64,000 bases of DNA from Dictyophora rubrovolvata (lineage: Eukaryota > Basidiomycota > Agaricomycetes > Phallales > Phallaceae): contig CP114117.1 of NCBI GenBank assembly GCA_029959195.1, forward strand, positions 62,001 through 126,000. Reading direction: 5' to 3'. Numbering within the stretch: the first letter of the stretch is position 1; every line of letters begins with the position of its first letter. Position numbers and translations under genes: made by a program. The notes under the pieces are model-generated. The model was not told where the DNA came from and ran no database searches. It was given only the letters and a program-made list of their open reading frames with translations. Shown piece after piece: positions 36,449-48,554 of the stretch.

Positions 36449-39400
36449 TCAATTCTTTACAAACTCTTCTATGACTGACGCAGGATCTAAATAATTCGCA
36501 ATTCTCTGATATACGTGATCGAGTCTGAAAAAAAGGTCTTTAGTGGGCAAAGAAGGTGCCAATCACATATAAAACATCAGCTCACCCGAATGCCTGAGGT
36601 CCGCCGTATTGAAGACCTTGTGCGGTTGTCCAAAGGGGATGACTAGCCAAAGCAATTACTACGACCCGTAGCTGCATGACAATTGAGATTAGACTATAAC
36701 ATTACAAAATGCCACTTGATACTTACGCCATACCTGTACTCGTGGGTTCCTAGGCTGGAACCTGACTGAGAGTCTAATACTGAAATAAGATCGGGGACAA
36801 TAGCAAGCAATTTTTTGTTGTCTTTGTCCCCTCTTAGAAATAGTTCAGCGGTCAAATTTTCGTTCTGAAAGGAGATCAAAAGCCGATCGTCCGGGTGCCA
36901 AATTTGTTCTTCGGGTTTGCTCATGAATTCCTCTTCGGCATTGGATAAAGGCATAACTGTAAAAATGCTTCATGAAATATTGCTTACAGTGCAAATCGTA
37001 TTGAGAATACCGGTCACAGTTCCCCACTGCAACAGAAGTCGGTCAGTTCTTTAAACTTTTTCCCCGGCTCAGTGTAAACAAGAAATAACTAACCGTAAAC
37101 CCAGCTCTGACTTCACGCGAGACCTTGACAATTTTGCCTTTATACAGGACCTTGCCATTTTGAACTTGCAAAATCGCCTCAGGGATACCATTGATGTTGC
37201 TGTAAAAAAATTAATCTAATCTCACTAAAGACAGCATGTGTCGTTTAGCACTTTACCTCTTCTTCTTTTCAATAGCCACGGCACGCCCAATTCGCCAAGC
37301 TTGAGAGACCATTTTGGGTATCCCAAATTTACGGCATGTTTCTGCCTTTAAAGGTGCCATTGAGACGCCAGCCTTGCTTCCTAATTCAGTGCAGACAGTT
37401 CGAAGGCTAGTTTTTATCAACAAAATATGACTAAACTATAAAACTCGTTGACATACATAGTCTCAACCATATAGACGTTTGATGTGGAGGGCAAAATCTA
37501 ATTTTTATGATGAACCGAAAGACATGCTTGGAAACTTGGGCTACTTACTATCGAGTTACCCACACCATCTGCAATAGCGCAAGGTGTAAGGGCCGACGGT
37601 ACACCATAAGTTACAGGTAAAGTCTGGTAACTCAACAACCGTGAAAAGCTATAACACTTTTAAACAATTTGAAAAGTACCTGCCACATATTCCTTGGGGG
37701 TTCTTTCAGAAGAAGTGTCCGTGCTGAAAGTAACGTGAAGACTTACGGGTAAGCCCTTCCCATCAAATCTCCATCAAACACAGGAACATTGAGGTGCTTC
37801 TCGGAAGCAAGGATCAGTGGTTGTATTCCTGCAAAAGAGTTATTGCTAAATAGAAATATTTGAGAGTTACGTACCGTTTCCGCCTCCTATTTCATCACTT
37901 TTGACCTGTAGTTGAACGAACGTGTTTTAAGGGATTGACTGGGACCATAACTTACGAAATAACAGCAGCTGGTTTATCTATGTTTAAGAATCGTGCGAGG
38001 TTTTGACAAGCTGTTTGGATCTCTGTTCCAGCCTGTACTCTCTCGTTGGACACCGAAGGTGATCTGTCATTCGGGTGTCATTCTTCTCAAACACCATATC
38101 TATGGCTTCTCTTACCCCATAAACATTCCCCGAAACACCTAAAATAGAATGTTGTAGCCAGCATCGCATCAAGTTGGAAGAACTCACAAGAGCGTCTGCA
38201 GGAAGAGAATCGTCCGAGATCACACGAATAATTCCACCATCTCTCACAATTTGGCGAGCCCTGTTCTGGGGTGATGTCAGTCTTCTTTCCTATCGATATA
38301 TGCACATACATGATAAAAGGAGGATAAGGACTTCCTCCTCCACCTGCACCAAGAATACCACAACCCTCGGCAATCCATTCTGTCAAATGATAAAATCGCC
38401 ATGAATTATAATAAACTTCAAAGGCAGAGTGACATGCCTAGATCTGTTTCACTAAGAAGCCATTCCTTTTTCTCGTTGACAATTGGAACGTATGTCTCTA
38501 TATCTATTTCTTCGAATAATTCAGGATTGAGCGTGGAGTCTTCAAGGTTTGAAGTATGGTTTCCTTCTTCGATTTGGGCATCAATCGGATATGCAGGACT
38601 ATCGGAAACCACCTCGGAGTGGGCAAAAGCCACTGTATCAAGCTAAATATCAAATTAAAGAGGTTGGCACATATTGGAAATTAGAAAGTTAAAATACCTC
38701 TCCGATGGCCTTTACAATAATGCGAGTAGCTTTGTTGGTCACATACTGAAGCATAAACATATAAACCTACACAATTACGGAAAAGGAATAAGGCTAAAGC
38801 TAACTTGAACTGGTAAATTCTCGATTTCAACGACTTTGACTGTGTCGATCTTTGCGCCAGCTTTTACCGCCCTCGCAATAGCTATACTCTTGCAATGTTC
38901 TATAACTTCTTCCAGTCCCCTATTCTGTAGTATTTCAATTGTGTCTGTGGGACTGTATGTATTTGCCTTCATGATTGGAAAGGTGAGTCAAAAATTGCAC
39001 TTGCCTATCTCTCCAGCTACATTAGCGATACACGCTCCCACGGCGTTGGCACATGAAAAGCAAGGGGGTAGAATTAATTCTAAGCATGTACTATTTAGTA
39101 CCAGGATAATTGTAAACTCGCAATTTGTAAACCTTCTACTCCTTCCAAATCCTTGGGGGCTATGATGCTTCCTCCGCCAACCAGAATCACTGTCGCGGGC
39201 TCAGGAGTAGTTTTCATTCCTGTTCCAAAAGAAACATACATGGGGGAATCCCAGCCGGAAGATTGGGAACGTACTGTCAATGGCATCTTCCAATAATTTC
39301 TTTATAGCCACCTTTGCTTTCCGTCTGACGTCTTTGGAAATCTGATCCCCGACGGAAACATTCATCCGTTGACCGATATTGAGAGAAGGTTCATCCGTGA

Positions 39401-41228
39401 CTATTATATCCGTGGTAGTTAAAGTTGAACCTCCAAATACAAGACCTTCTGTGAGAAGCTGGTAGCCGACAGAGCTGTCGTTTTGATTTGAGTATGAGAA
39501 AGTGATACAGGGGATCCAACTTACTCGGGCCCGACGGTGACAACTTCTGTGGTGTCTTCCGTGGCGGCCTTGATGTGTATGCGACTGCCCCCTCCAAGCC
39601 CAAGGGAATATACGTCAGGCATTGAGAAACTGTGACATGAGTACGGTTCAAGAATAAACATATGAGAAGCAGAGGTACAAACTTCGTTCTGACTCCCCCT
39701 ACTTTTACAAATGCGGCCGCTTGTCGAGGAAGCCCGTTAGGGAGAATCTTGTGTTTCGGAGATTAGGTCGTGTTATTGACCGTAAACTGTAGACTTACTA
39801 CACCGACATCGGTTGTTGTCCCACCTATCTATAATGAAATTTAAGTATTTTCCAAAGAATTGTGAAAGTGAATTGGAGTACGTCGATAACAATAATACTT
39901 TTATTCCCCTCCTGTCGTATTTTGGAAGCTGATGAACTCAATCCAGCCAGGTAAGCTGCACCACGCATGGAGTTCGTCGCTCCGGAGGAAAAGGTCCGAA
40001 TCGGAAGTCGTTCAGCAGATCTATTGTGATCGTTGAACCTGAGCTCTGGACAACAGAAAACAGACTGACTCAGCTGATGTTAAAGTGCCGTCATTTTGAG
40101 TCAAAAATAACGGGCACGAAAGGCCCAGACGGTGTATAGCTTTCCTGAATCCTGATATCGTCTTTTTAGCAAAAGCCATAATAGAAGCGTTGAGAATAGA
40201 GGCATTTTCTCGTTCCAAAAGTCCAAATTGACCAACTGTAAGGCGTTAGTTGAAATTATGTCGTGATGCTGCAGTTACTTACCGTCACGAGAACAAACGA
40301 CTGATGTGGACGGATCCAGATATTTAAGCATTATGTCCCTAGCTCTTTCTTCTTGGCTGGTGCCCTAAGTGATTACTATTCTGAAAACATTGAATAGTCC
40401 AGACATTAACTAACGTACGTCAGTTTTGTCCAAGGGTGAACAAATTCCGACAATAGCTACTGCCTTCAGGCCCAGATCTTTAATCTTCTGACATTCCAGT
40501 CGTATTTCATCCGCGTCGATCTAAAAAGATCCTTTGTTGGTGATAGCAAATGTTATATTCAGGACAACAGCACTTCGTTGATAACTCGACCATCGATCTC
40601 CAAGCCACCTTTAAGAATACATACGTAGCCCTCCATTACCTTTCGGATAGTCCATGGGAAATCAAGGAATGGCGGGCATTCCTAGGGGCCTTGAGTCCCG
40701 ATGCTGAGATGACCGAATAAAAGATCACCTGTGTATAAGGAGCACCTAATCTGACTACCGCAACTTTGGATAATTTTCGAGAGTCCGCTTCAACGACAGC
40801 ATCTAAACTGAACATCAGCAAGGTGCATTCCGGTATCACTGTGAAATTTGATTTACTCATAAAATGAGTTGCTTAGAAAATCAAATCAATGAAACTAGCA
40901 GAGCATTTTTTCCGGAAGTGATGACATACTTCCGATCATGACGCTAGACACCCTACCGGGTGAGACTTGCGTCTGCTCGAGTAAAGCTTTGATAGCCGCC
41001 TCAATTCCATCGCTGACTACAGACGTCGTAGGTTTTTTCACAGAAGCAATGACACCCCTATTCGTCCAAGAATGCGCTTCAGGATCTGAACAGAATAATA
41101 CGGCGTCCGTGTTCGTTCCTGCCGGAAAGTACCGACTTCGTCAGATTTTAGCTGTTTGACACCATGATGTCCAGCTACTTACCACCAACATCCACTCCAA
41201 TACGATAGCTGGCGCCTTGAAGGTACAT
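36449..41228 (-). CDS. Hydantoinase/oxoprolinase fused to DUF917 domain
   Basis: Very intron-rich gene. The N-terminal hydantoinase part starts MYLQGASYRIGVDVGGTNTD (ASKHA nucleotide-binding loop). It continues with SVMIGTTHFMNAVVEAD, AVVRLGAPYTQE, PPFLDFPWTIRKVMEGYV, ECQKIKDLGLKAVAIVGICS, LERENASILNASIMAFA, LFLTQNDGTL, a second DVGG-type motif near 39.8 kb, LGLGGGSRIHI, PATVILVGGGSIIAP and KAGAKIDTVKVVEIENLPVQ. After TYVPIVNEKKEWLLSETDL comes the DUF917 part: WIAEGCGILGAGGGGSPYPP, ALVSS, TPCAIADGVGNS, SKAGVSMAPLK, SQAWRIGRAVA and the C-terminus YLDPASVIEEFVKN. In the family the N-half performs ATP-dependent hydrolysis of a hydantoin or oxoproline-like ring, and DUF917 proteins include an S-methyl thiohydantoin desulfurase. 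The real substrate here is unknown. The start is the ATG just before the nucleotide loop. Confidence 0.88.
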
Positions 41229-41764
41229 CTTTTGGACGGTCTTGCAGGGTCCGATAAGGACTTCTTTAAATACCTGGACTCGGATACGGTGTGGGTAAAT
41301 TTGCGAAGTTTAGGTTATCTAATCTGGGCAATTCGGGTATTCTGGTGAATGACATTATTGACACGCTGTATTTGGGATAATTTTGGTCAATAAGAGTTTC
41401 AAATGAAACCGAAATATGACTGACATAGTTGATAACCTTAATAAAATAATATTTATGTTGAGAGCGATATTTGAGCATTCATATCCCCTAATATTCATAC
41501 ATACCCTGTTCATTTAGTGGATGCCATGCGTAATAAGAAATACTATATCGTTCGGAGAAAGCGACGGAGGGACACAAATGAAAATAATTGTAACCGTTGT
41601 TAGACTTTCCTTTGCTCATTCATGTCCAGAGGCCACGTCGAGGACGATGGTATGGGCGCCTAAACTTACGTATATTAGCTCATTTGTTTGAATGCACGTG
41701 ACCTAACGCGTGGCCCGCAAAAGTCTGTTTTCACAACTTAACATCGACCTCAACACACCGGGCG
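41229..41764. promoter_or_regulatory. Divergent promoter region of the hydantoinase and MPS1 genes
   Basis: 536 bases between two divergent starts. A minus frame of 70 codons (41478-41266) has no motif and overlaps the expected hydantoinase leader. No clear TATA box was found. Confidence 0.45.
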
Positions 41765-44700
41765 ATGAGTGCTGTTTTGAACGGTCTCCTCTCAACAGAA
41801 TTTCCCCGAATGCACAACATCAGCCCCAGCCACAGCAGCATCAGTAACAGTTCCGACGATGCACCCCAGCTTTCATTCGAATACATCTTTGATGACGAAG
41901 GAAACGCTATGCGGATTTCAAAACATGCAGGCTCTGAAGAAAGGGAAAAACAGTCTCTTTTCTTTACCTCTCAACAGCATGAAGAGGTTGTTTCTGCAGG
42001 AACGCGTCCCATTGAGCTATTGGGGAGTGAGCGTACTGCAGAGAATCAACCGTCCATTACCTCGGTCTTGTCTCGCTCTTACGGATCATTAGGAACACAA
42101 TCTAATTCCAACTCTGACGGTCATGGTATCCACAGGACTTTCCAACGGGCGGTATCAAGTTCAGCAGCACCAATGGCCCTTTCACGCCCCACCCTCCCGG
42201 ATAATGACCGGTTGTTGGGACGAGCACGACGCGTTCCTATTGATGGAAAGCGAAAAGATGATCTGGATTTCTTCAAAAGAGAACGTGAAGAAGAGGAACG
42301 CGAAAAAGAAGCCCGTCTCCGTCGATTGCGTGAAAAGGATAAAGAAAACTGGATGTTAGGGCCTGAGACGGTCGCCAATGGTAAGCGCTTTTTATTACAC
42401 GTTTAGGCTGACTGACTGATCGTTGCGAAGATCACCAACCTTCAGCCCCTTTAGGTTCTTCTCTCACTCGTACACATTCTGAGCCATTTACACAACCACC
42501 CGTCCCTGTGGATCTTCCAGATTATCAATCACACTCCCAACCCTTGGAGGCTGTTCAGGTTCATGCCCGTCCGCGTCGCCCTCTCTCCAAGCAGCAACGC
42601 GTTTTGGGTGCTGTCCCGCGGTCCAAAGACTCTTTAGGTGTTCGCTCAAGTGCAGGAAGCTCGGACGCGCGATCCACGCCTGGAAGTATTGAAGGATCAC
42701 GTATGAAGCCTTCATCCTCAATATCGCAGCTTTGTTTTCATTCTGACATGTTTCCCAGCCGAAAACGACCTAAGGCCTGTCAGACCTCTAACGGGAGGAG
42801 CACGAAGAATAACGAAAGACGACCGCGAAAAACAGGAGCAAGAAGCGAGCGGTATGTGGCCGAGCATGTAGTGGAATGCACTGTGTTAAACGGTTTTAGA
42901 AATTCAAGAACGATTAGAACGTGATGGACCAGAACATGAATTGCAAAGGATCGCCGAAGAAAAAGAGCAAGACATGCAACAAAAGTTAGACGAACACCAT
43001 GAAGCCTTGCATGAACGTTATGGTATGCAGACCGTCATAAGCATGTAGCGTCGTTGTCATTCATTTGGTTTAGTTCGTTCTCAATCTTCCCTATCTTACT
43101 TTGCGAAAGAGGAGGAGCGACACATAGTTCAGGAGGAAAGAGAACGAGAACCGAACAAACTGAGCAAGTCTTGTCTTGTCTTTCTTTTGTTTGATTAATC
43201 TTCGGTTCTCTTTAGTTCGAAATGTCCATCAACGTCGAGATTCCGAAACCGTAATGCCAGATGCTCTTCCAGTCCCCGCCCGACTTTCGCCTTCAGCACG
43301 TCACGTTGCTGTCTCACTTGAGCGTAACCACCCTCTCATTCCACAGCCCATTGAGAGGCCGGCTCCGGTTGAACGTTCTCAGGGTCTTCAAAGGACAAGT
43401 TCAGTCAACCAACCGCCGAGTCAAGTTCAGGCAGTGTCCCGGGGCTTACATAGGCGCAGTCCGACAGCACCTGAGCCGCAAAACGCTTCCAACGGAAATC
43501 TTATAGGGGCAGCTCCTACTGCCGGTAATGCAAAAGGCAAGACCTGGGCTGTAGGAGCTGACATTGTTGGCGACGTTGATAGAGATCTTGGAGGATTGGG
43601 TCCTTATGGCGATGGGCCTGTACGCGAAAGGGAAAGCGGTAAAGAAGCGCGTCCGCCGCTGCCTTCGGCGCCGATACAGATTACGGGTGCTAAGGCCTTT
43701 CAGGTGTGTAAACATCTGTATTATGAATTCAAGTCGTTTTGCTGAATCTGAGATGCAGGTTAATGGCAGGACGTACGGTAAACTAGATATGATCGGAAAA
43801 GGTGGCTCGTCGAGAGTATACAGAGTCATAACCCCGACCAATGAGATCTATGCATTAAAACGCGTAAGCCTGGATCGTACAGACCAAGACACCATGCAGG
43901 TATACCAACTTTTGCTTTGTAACCCTTGGCATCCTCATTGCTCCACTTTAGGGCTACATGAATGAGATCGCCCTTCTCCGCCGACTGGATGGTAATGACC
44001 GCATCATTCGTCTCATCGAGAGTGAAGTAAAGGGTGGAAGTAAAGGCCATTTGATGCTTGTAAGTTCTACAATAGACGGTTAGGTCTCAATAGCTCACTG
44101 TTATAGGTGATGGAATGCGGAGAAGTTGATCTTGCTAGGCTTATCTCTGCTCGTCAGAGCTCGCCTTTGGATATGATTTGGGTTGCGTATTATTGGAAAC
44201 AAGTAAGGCTTGATTATATTCTTTCTCGCAAGCCCTAATTTGCGGCTTCTTTGTGTAGATGTTAGAAGCAGTCCACGTCATCCATGAAGAGAAGATCGTT
44301 CATTCGGATTTAAAGCCTGCTAACTTCGTCCTTGTTAAAGGAGACCTTAAGCTGATAGACTTCGGCATTGCTAATGCTATTGCAAATGACACCACAAATA
44401 TCCAACGGGATCATCAGGTAGATGTACACTTTAGGTTTGTCATACTGGTGTGTACTCAGTTGGTTTAGATCGGCACCGTCAACTACATGAGTCCAGAGTC
44501 TATTGAGGTAAGGTTTTTGCTGTTCGTTGTGGAAGCTCCTTTCTTATTATTCTCTGCTACGTTAGATTGCAGAAGGTAATACAAGGCTGAAGGTAGGATC
44601 TTGTTCACATGGAGGACTACTTTTCTCAGAACAGGTGAACAGGTTGGAAGAGCGAGTGACATCTGGTCGCTAGGTTGTATTCTATATCAAATGATCTACG

Positions 44701-45291
44701 GTTTCCCTCCATTCCACCAACTTTCTGTCTTACAAAAGATGCGAGTTATACCTGATCCCAACAACGTCATCGAATTCCCCGCCGAGGCTGTTCCTATCAT
44801 TCCACAACCAAGGAACCCATCTGTCGCGAATGGAGCGGCATCACCACCTAAAAAGCTGTATCATTTAGCTCGAGCTGTTCCGTTGGAAGTGATTGGGACT
44901 TTGAAAAGCTGCTTGACGAAAGTCCCCAAAGACCGTGAGACGATCCCGCAACTTCTGTCTGCTGGATGGTTACATCCCAAAGGGCGGTCTAGTGAGCTAA
45001 GTACGTCTGGTTGCGCTTGAGCATCTGATTCTGATTCTGATCATCTCCCTCTCTTTGTGGTTCTACAGACTTGACAGAAGATGAAGTTATTATCGACCGT
45101 GACTTGTTAAGACAAGTTGTTATGTGGGCGGTTGGCATCGGCATGACTACCGGAATGCCTCAAGAAGAGACTTTAGAAGACACACTAAAAGTATGTTCTT
45201 TCTTGGAGTAAACCCTGGGCTGTTTTCTTATAACACCTTTTTTCTTCAGCAAACGCTACAACAACTCCAGCAATGCTCTCGGAGGCAGTGA
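41765..45291 (+). CDS. MPS1: Dual-specificity spindle-checkpoint kinase Mps1
   Basis: Long disordered N-terminal region with a Glu/Arg/Lys-rich coiled coil ([20 protein letters not shown], near 42.28-42.35 kb), then a C-terminal kinase domain from about 43.76 kb. The domain begins [20 protein letters not shown] (Gly loop), followed by YALKRV (VAIK-type Lys), [20 protein letters not shown] and [41 protein letters not shown] is split across two statements here: HSDLKPANF is the catalytic loop in the same variant as human TTK, and DFGIAN is the Mg loop. GTVNYMSPE and [20 protein letters not shown] complete it. This exact combination defines Mps1/TTK, which phosphorylates kinetochore proteins to start the spindle checkpoint. 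About ten short introns; the last exon ends [13 protein letters not shown]. Conserved active-site residues are all present. Confidence 0.93.
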
Positions 45292-46024
45292 ATTTGTCGA
45301 ACGCTCCCCATTTTTCTTATACTCTTTTCCTTCCAAACTATGTCTTAATGTGTATGTGTGTATTGTCTATCCTGGAACCAGCTGTACATTACGTTACACA
45401 TCGCTGGTGTGTAAAAGGTACGATAGAAACTGATTTGACGTTTGTGGTATCCAGACTTTTGACCCTTTGTTCTTATAGTATGAGCCTTGTCTATTACTGT
45501 CATGCCATCATCGTGTTGCTGTCTTTGCTATCTATGCTTTCCTCGTTTTTCATTCACCATTTTCGATGTTTGGATACTTTCAGTCACATTATTACTTTGC
45601 ATGAGCATTATACACACAGTACTATGATCCCTTTGTCTTTATAGCTTAATAACTATTTTCGTCTCTATAGATTTCACACTCAAATGTGGGTGTGGATATA
45701 AAGAATATCCCAGCGATTATATGAAGTTTTTTCACTATATATGACTACAACAGATAGATCTAGAAAGGGCCACAGGACCTTGAAAATATTGTAAGAAAAA
45801 GATTTATCGATACAGTGATGATCGGAGTACAGTGTCAGGTCGTAAAGCGATATTAGTGAGATGGATATGAGTATCGGCGTCGCGAGAAAGCCTTAGTGTT
45901 ACGCGGTCTCGTATCAAACGAATTGGTAGAAGCACATGCCTCAGCCTGTGGAGGTGTCGCAAGTGATTCGGTTCAAAAGATACATGTCCACGTACACTAT
46001 TCCGGGGTGACGACGGTGAGATAG
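45292..46024. other. Convergent 3' region, no gene seen
   Basis: Lies between MPS1 and the minus-strand small gene. A hydrophobic open frame at 45273-45644 overlaps the MPS1 end and has an atypical Cys/Leu/Tyr composition, so I treat it as spurious. Confidence 0.45.
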
Positions 46025-46639
46025 TCAATTGGTCGATGTCGGGCTCATCATGGTTTCCAGCAGAAGCGGAAGAAGTATGTTGTACGCCTGAAGGATGATT
46101 GTCCTTACACTAATGCCGTTGAATATCAAAGGACTTGTGTAAGAAAGGCGAAATGGGTTACTCACGCCACAGCCTGTTCTTTTACAACGATCTGCACCAT
46201 GTCTACTGGAGCTCGGGCTTGACCTCGATGTTTCACAAGATAGCCTAAACCCATCTAAATCTTCGCAGTTAACCCGCACGTTCTGAAACACCTGTGCCAG
46301 AATCCGGTCAACAGCCTACAAAAACAAACACCATCAGCCGCAAAGTCTGCCGAATAAACTCGGAATAGGACGTACCTCGGACTGGGTAAAATAGAACGCC
46401 TTGAGCTCTTCGGATCTATTAAAAGCATCCCAGGCCGACGTAAGTTCTTCATATGTCATTTTATCCTTCCCCCAATATGCCGTGTCTCTGTAAGCCTTCG
46501 ACTGAGACGAGCCACCAGGGCCCTGAGGTCTGTTGTTTGATGATTGTTGTCGATAAGCAAAGTGAGATTTCCCAGTTTCGCAAACTACCCAACGTTTACT
46601 TGAATCGAGAAGGGAACGACATGGTCGTTCAGTGGGCAT
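46025..46639 (-). CDS. Small protein of unknown function
   Basis: Two or three exons. The first reads MPTERPCRSLLDSSKRWVVC, continues through a Ser/Gln/Gly-rich linker, then YWGKDKMTYEELTSAWDAFN and RSEELKAFYFTQSE to an intron donor GTACGT. The next starts AVDRILAQVFQNVRVNCEDL and runs to KRTGCG. The last exon, with or without removal of a GTGAGT intron, ends ETMMSPTSTN at 46025. The basic, Ser/Arg-rich N-terminus could be a mitochondrial presequence, followed by a short helical domain. I do not recognise a family. The helical segment EELTSAWDAFNRSEELKAFY is the part most likely to find homologues. Confidence 0.55.
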
Positions 46640-46997
46640 TAGGGCAAAGGAGATATTAATGAAGCTGTGGCGAAAAATTGAGCGCCACCGCTGCGACAGT
46701 GTCTAAAGTTTTTGCATGACATAATAGTGCCCCGCGCGGAAGCTGTCTGGTTCCGCGCGTGTCTGGCGCTCACGGCAAAGGCTGACTCATCTTGAGATGA
46801 GCCGTGTTCATCGCCGTAGTGTAGTATTCCTGTAATTAGTTTCGTTGTACGTTAGTTAATGTATATTTTTTTGAAAATATTGATGGAAATGAGAGCCACT
46901 GAGCTCTAGAATCTGAGAAAAATACTAAAAATTCAGATATGTGCCGCCGGGTTCCGGTGTTTAAGAAATTAGGATTTATGATTTACGGCCAATGCTT

Positions 46998-47362
46998 ACA
47001 GCTGTTCGGTTATGTAAGTCAGACGCAGTCAGTCACGTGACCTTGGGTCATTCGCAAAATTGAAAGATGTCCCCATATCTCGAAAACTATTGTGGGTTAA
47101 GAGTTGATACTTCGCATGTTATTTTCTCTATATATTAGCTACCATCTCAAACTTAGAGATACCTTAATAGTGAGCTAAAAATGTTGAATTACACCCACTT
47201 AAGAGCCAAAATAATGAACTCAAGTATCTCTTTCTTTTATGACAGTTTATATGTATATATAATAGTACCTAAAAATCATCAAAGCCTTAACTCGCAGTAG
47301 TTGTTGAGATATGGGACATCTTTGCAAATGACCCAAGGTCATGTGACTGACCGACCAGCTGT
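46998..47362. mobile_element. MITE-like 365 bp element with long imperfect inverted repeats
   Basis: The left arm runs ACAGCTGTTCGGT, then after a 20-base interruption CAGTCACGTGACCTTGGGTCATT and on through GATGTCCC and ATATCTC. The right arm read on the minus strand has ACAGCTGGTCGGT, CAGTCACATGACCTTGGGTC, GATGTCCC and ATATCTC. About 80 bases pair with few mismatches, around an AT-rich centre of roughly 180 bases without coding potential. No clear target duplication flanks it. The structure fits a non-autonomous DNA transposon or fold-back element of unknown family. Confidence 0.65.
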
Positions 47363-47589
47363 GAATAATGTCCAGTCAACATATAGACCTGCTTAGTGCC
47401 TCAATATATGCTCAAAATTGCTGGGGAAAGTCAAGTGTTCTTGATTCATTTTATATTATTAAAACCGTCAAAGTCACAAGAGACAATATATTAACTGCAA
47501 AAAAGACACTGAAATGAAAATTGAGTGAGTGGACTCAAGGGGCCGCCTAGTGTCTGGGGACTGTTGGTCTGAAATTGAGATTGTAGGCT

Positions 47590-47930
47590 GGTCATAATTT
47601 ACTCAAAACCTACTTGATTATAGCTATCTCCCTTTTTTTTTCTTGGAAGCATTTGCCCAAGCAGATCACCCCCAATGAAAAAAAGGACAAGTTACAAAGT
47701 AGGTTTTGCTTGATACACAATTTACACTTTATTGAAGTCTACCACAGCAAAAATTCTGCCGGTCATAATTTATTCAAGAATTACTTATTCCTAGCTATCT
47801 TCAATTTTTTTTAAAAAGTATTTGCTTCAACAGATCACTCTCAACGAAAAAAAAGACAAGTTGAAAAGTGGGTTTTACTTGATACATAATTTACACCTTA
47901 TTGAGATTTACCACAGCGAAAAGTATAATT
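47590..47930. repeat. Two-copy tandem repeat with 171 bp period
   Basis: Copy 1 starts GGTCATAATTTACTCAA at 47590 and copy 2 GGTCATAATTTATTCAAG at 47761. Shared landmarks at the same offset include TAGCTATCT, AGCAGATCAC / ACAGATCACTC, GACAAGTT, TTTTGCTTGATAC / TTTTACTTGATAC, AATTTACAC and CTACCACAGC / TTACCACAGC. A third, degraded start (TATAATTTATTTGAAAC) follows at about 47924. Confidence 0.8.
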
Positions 47931-48171
47931 TATTTGAAACCTTTATGTTAAAACACATCTTTTGAATCTTCCATCTTTGAATTTGCTTCTCTGAATCCGC
48001 TGCAGCAAAACTTCAGACGGGGCAGCATTCCTGTAGGTCCAGTTAGTGAATTACCTAATATGAGCCGCTTTTAGCCCGAAATAAGTTCGTCTTTGCTTAA
48101 TATGAGTTATTCTTATCTCATTCTCGGTCAGCGTCGGACAGGGTCTGACGGGCAAGATATTGTTACTACGG

Positions 48172-48200
48172 GGCCGGTCGGGCATCTGCCGAAACCGGCC
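48172..48200. repeat. GC-rich hairpin
   Basis: GGCCGGTCGG pairs with CCGAAACCGGCC across a short loop, with one small bulge. It lies about 150 bases outside the copia element in otherwise AT-rich DNA. It could be part of another repeat end. Confidence 0.4.
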
Positions 48201-48353
48201 AGCGTTATCCCAGGGCACTATTATATTTTGCAAAGTTTTTTTGGATTATGTAAAAAGTTAAGTAACTTGCACGTGACAAACCTCGGCATAATTGAAATGA
48301 AACTTCAGCCGAGCTTGCATACAGCTTCAAGTTACTAGGGAATGGCGAAGCAT

Positions 48354-48554
48354 TGTCGCAACTAGCGGTTATGGTTTAGATAGAACTTGTTATTTAGTGC
48401 TCGAAATATAGAGCTTTATATACAAAATTATAAATATGAAAAAGGTAAAAACTAACTACCGGGATTTATAATATTTTACTAAGACTTAACTAATGCGTCG
48501 TCGCCGACGACGCAATATTAATTTGACTGTTAGCCGGCGACTCCGATACCAACA
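48354..48554 (-). repeat. Copia element LTR (downstream copy)
   Basis: 201 bp, TG...CA on the plus strand, nearly identical to the other LTR. It contains a short palindrome GCGTCGTCGCCGACGACGC near 48493-48511. The polyprotein frame ends inside this LTR. Confidence 0.95.

Larger units (their letters stand above)
46640..48348. other. Gene-free, repeat-rich intergenic region
   Basis: Contains the inverted-repeat element, the tandem repeat and a GC-rich hairpin listed separately. I see no host gene. Confidence 0.5.

Noticed and set aside
45273-45644. Hydrophobic 123-codon frame after MPS1
   Set aside because: Overlaps the MPS1 last exon in another frame; composition typical of T-rich 3' flank, not of a transporter.
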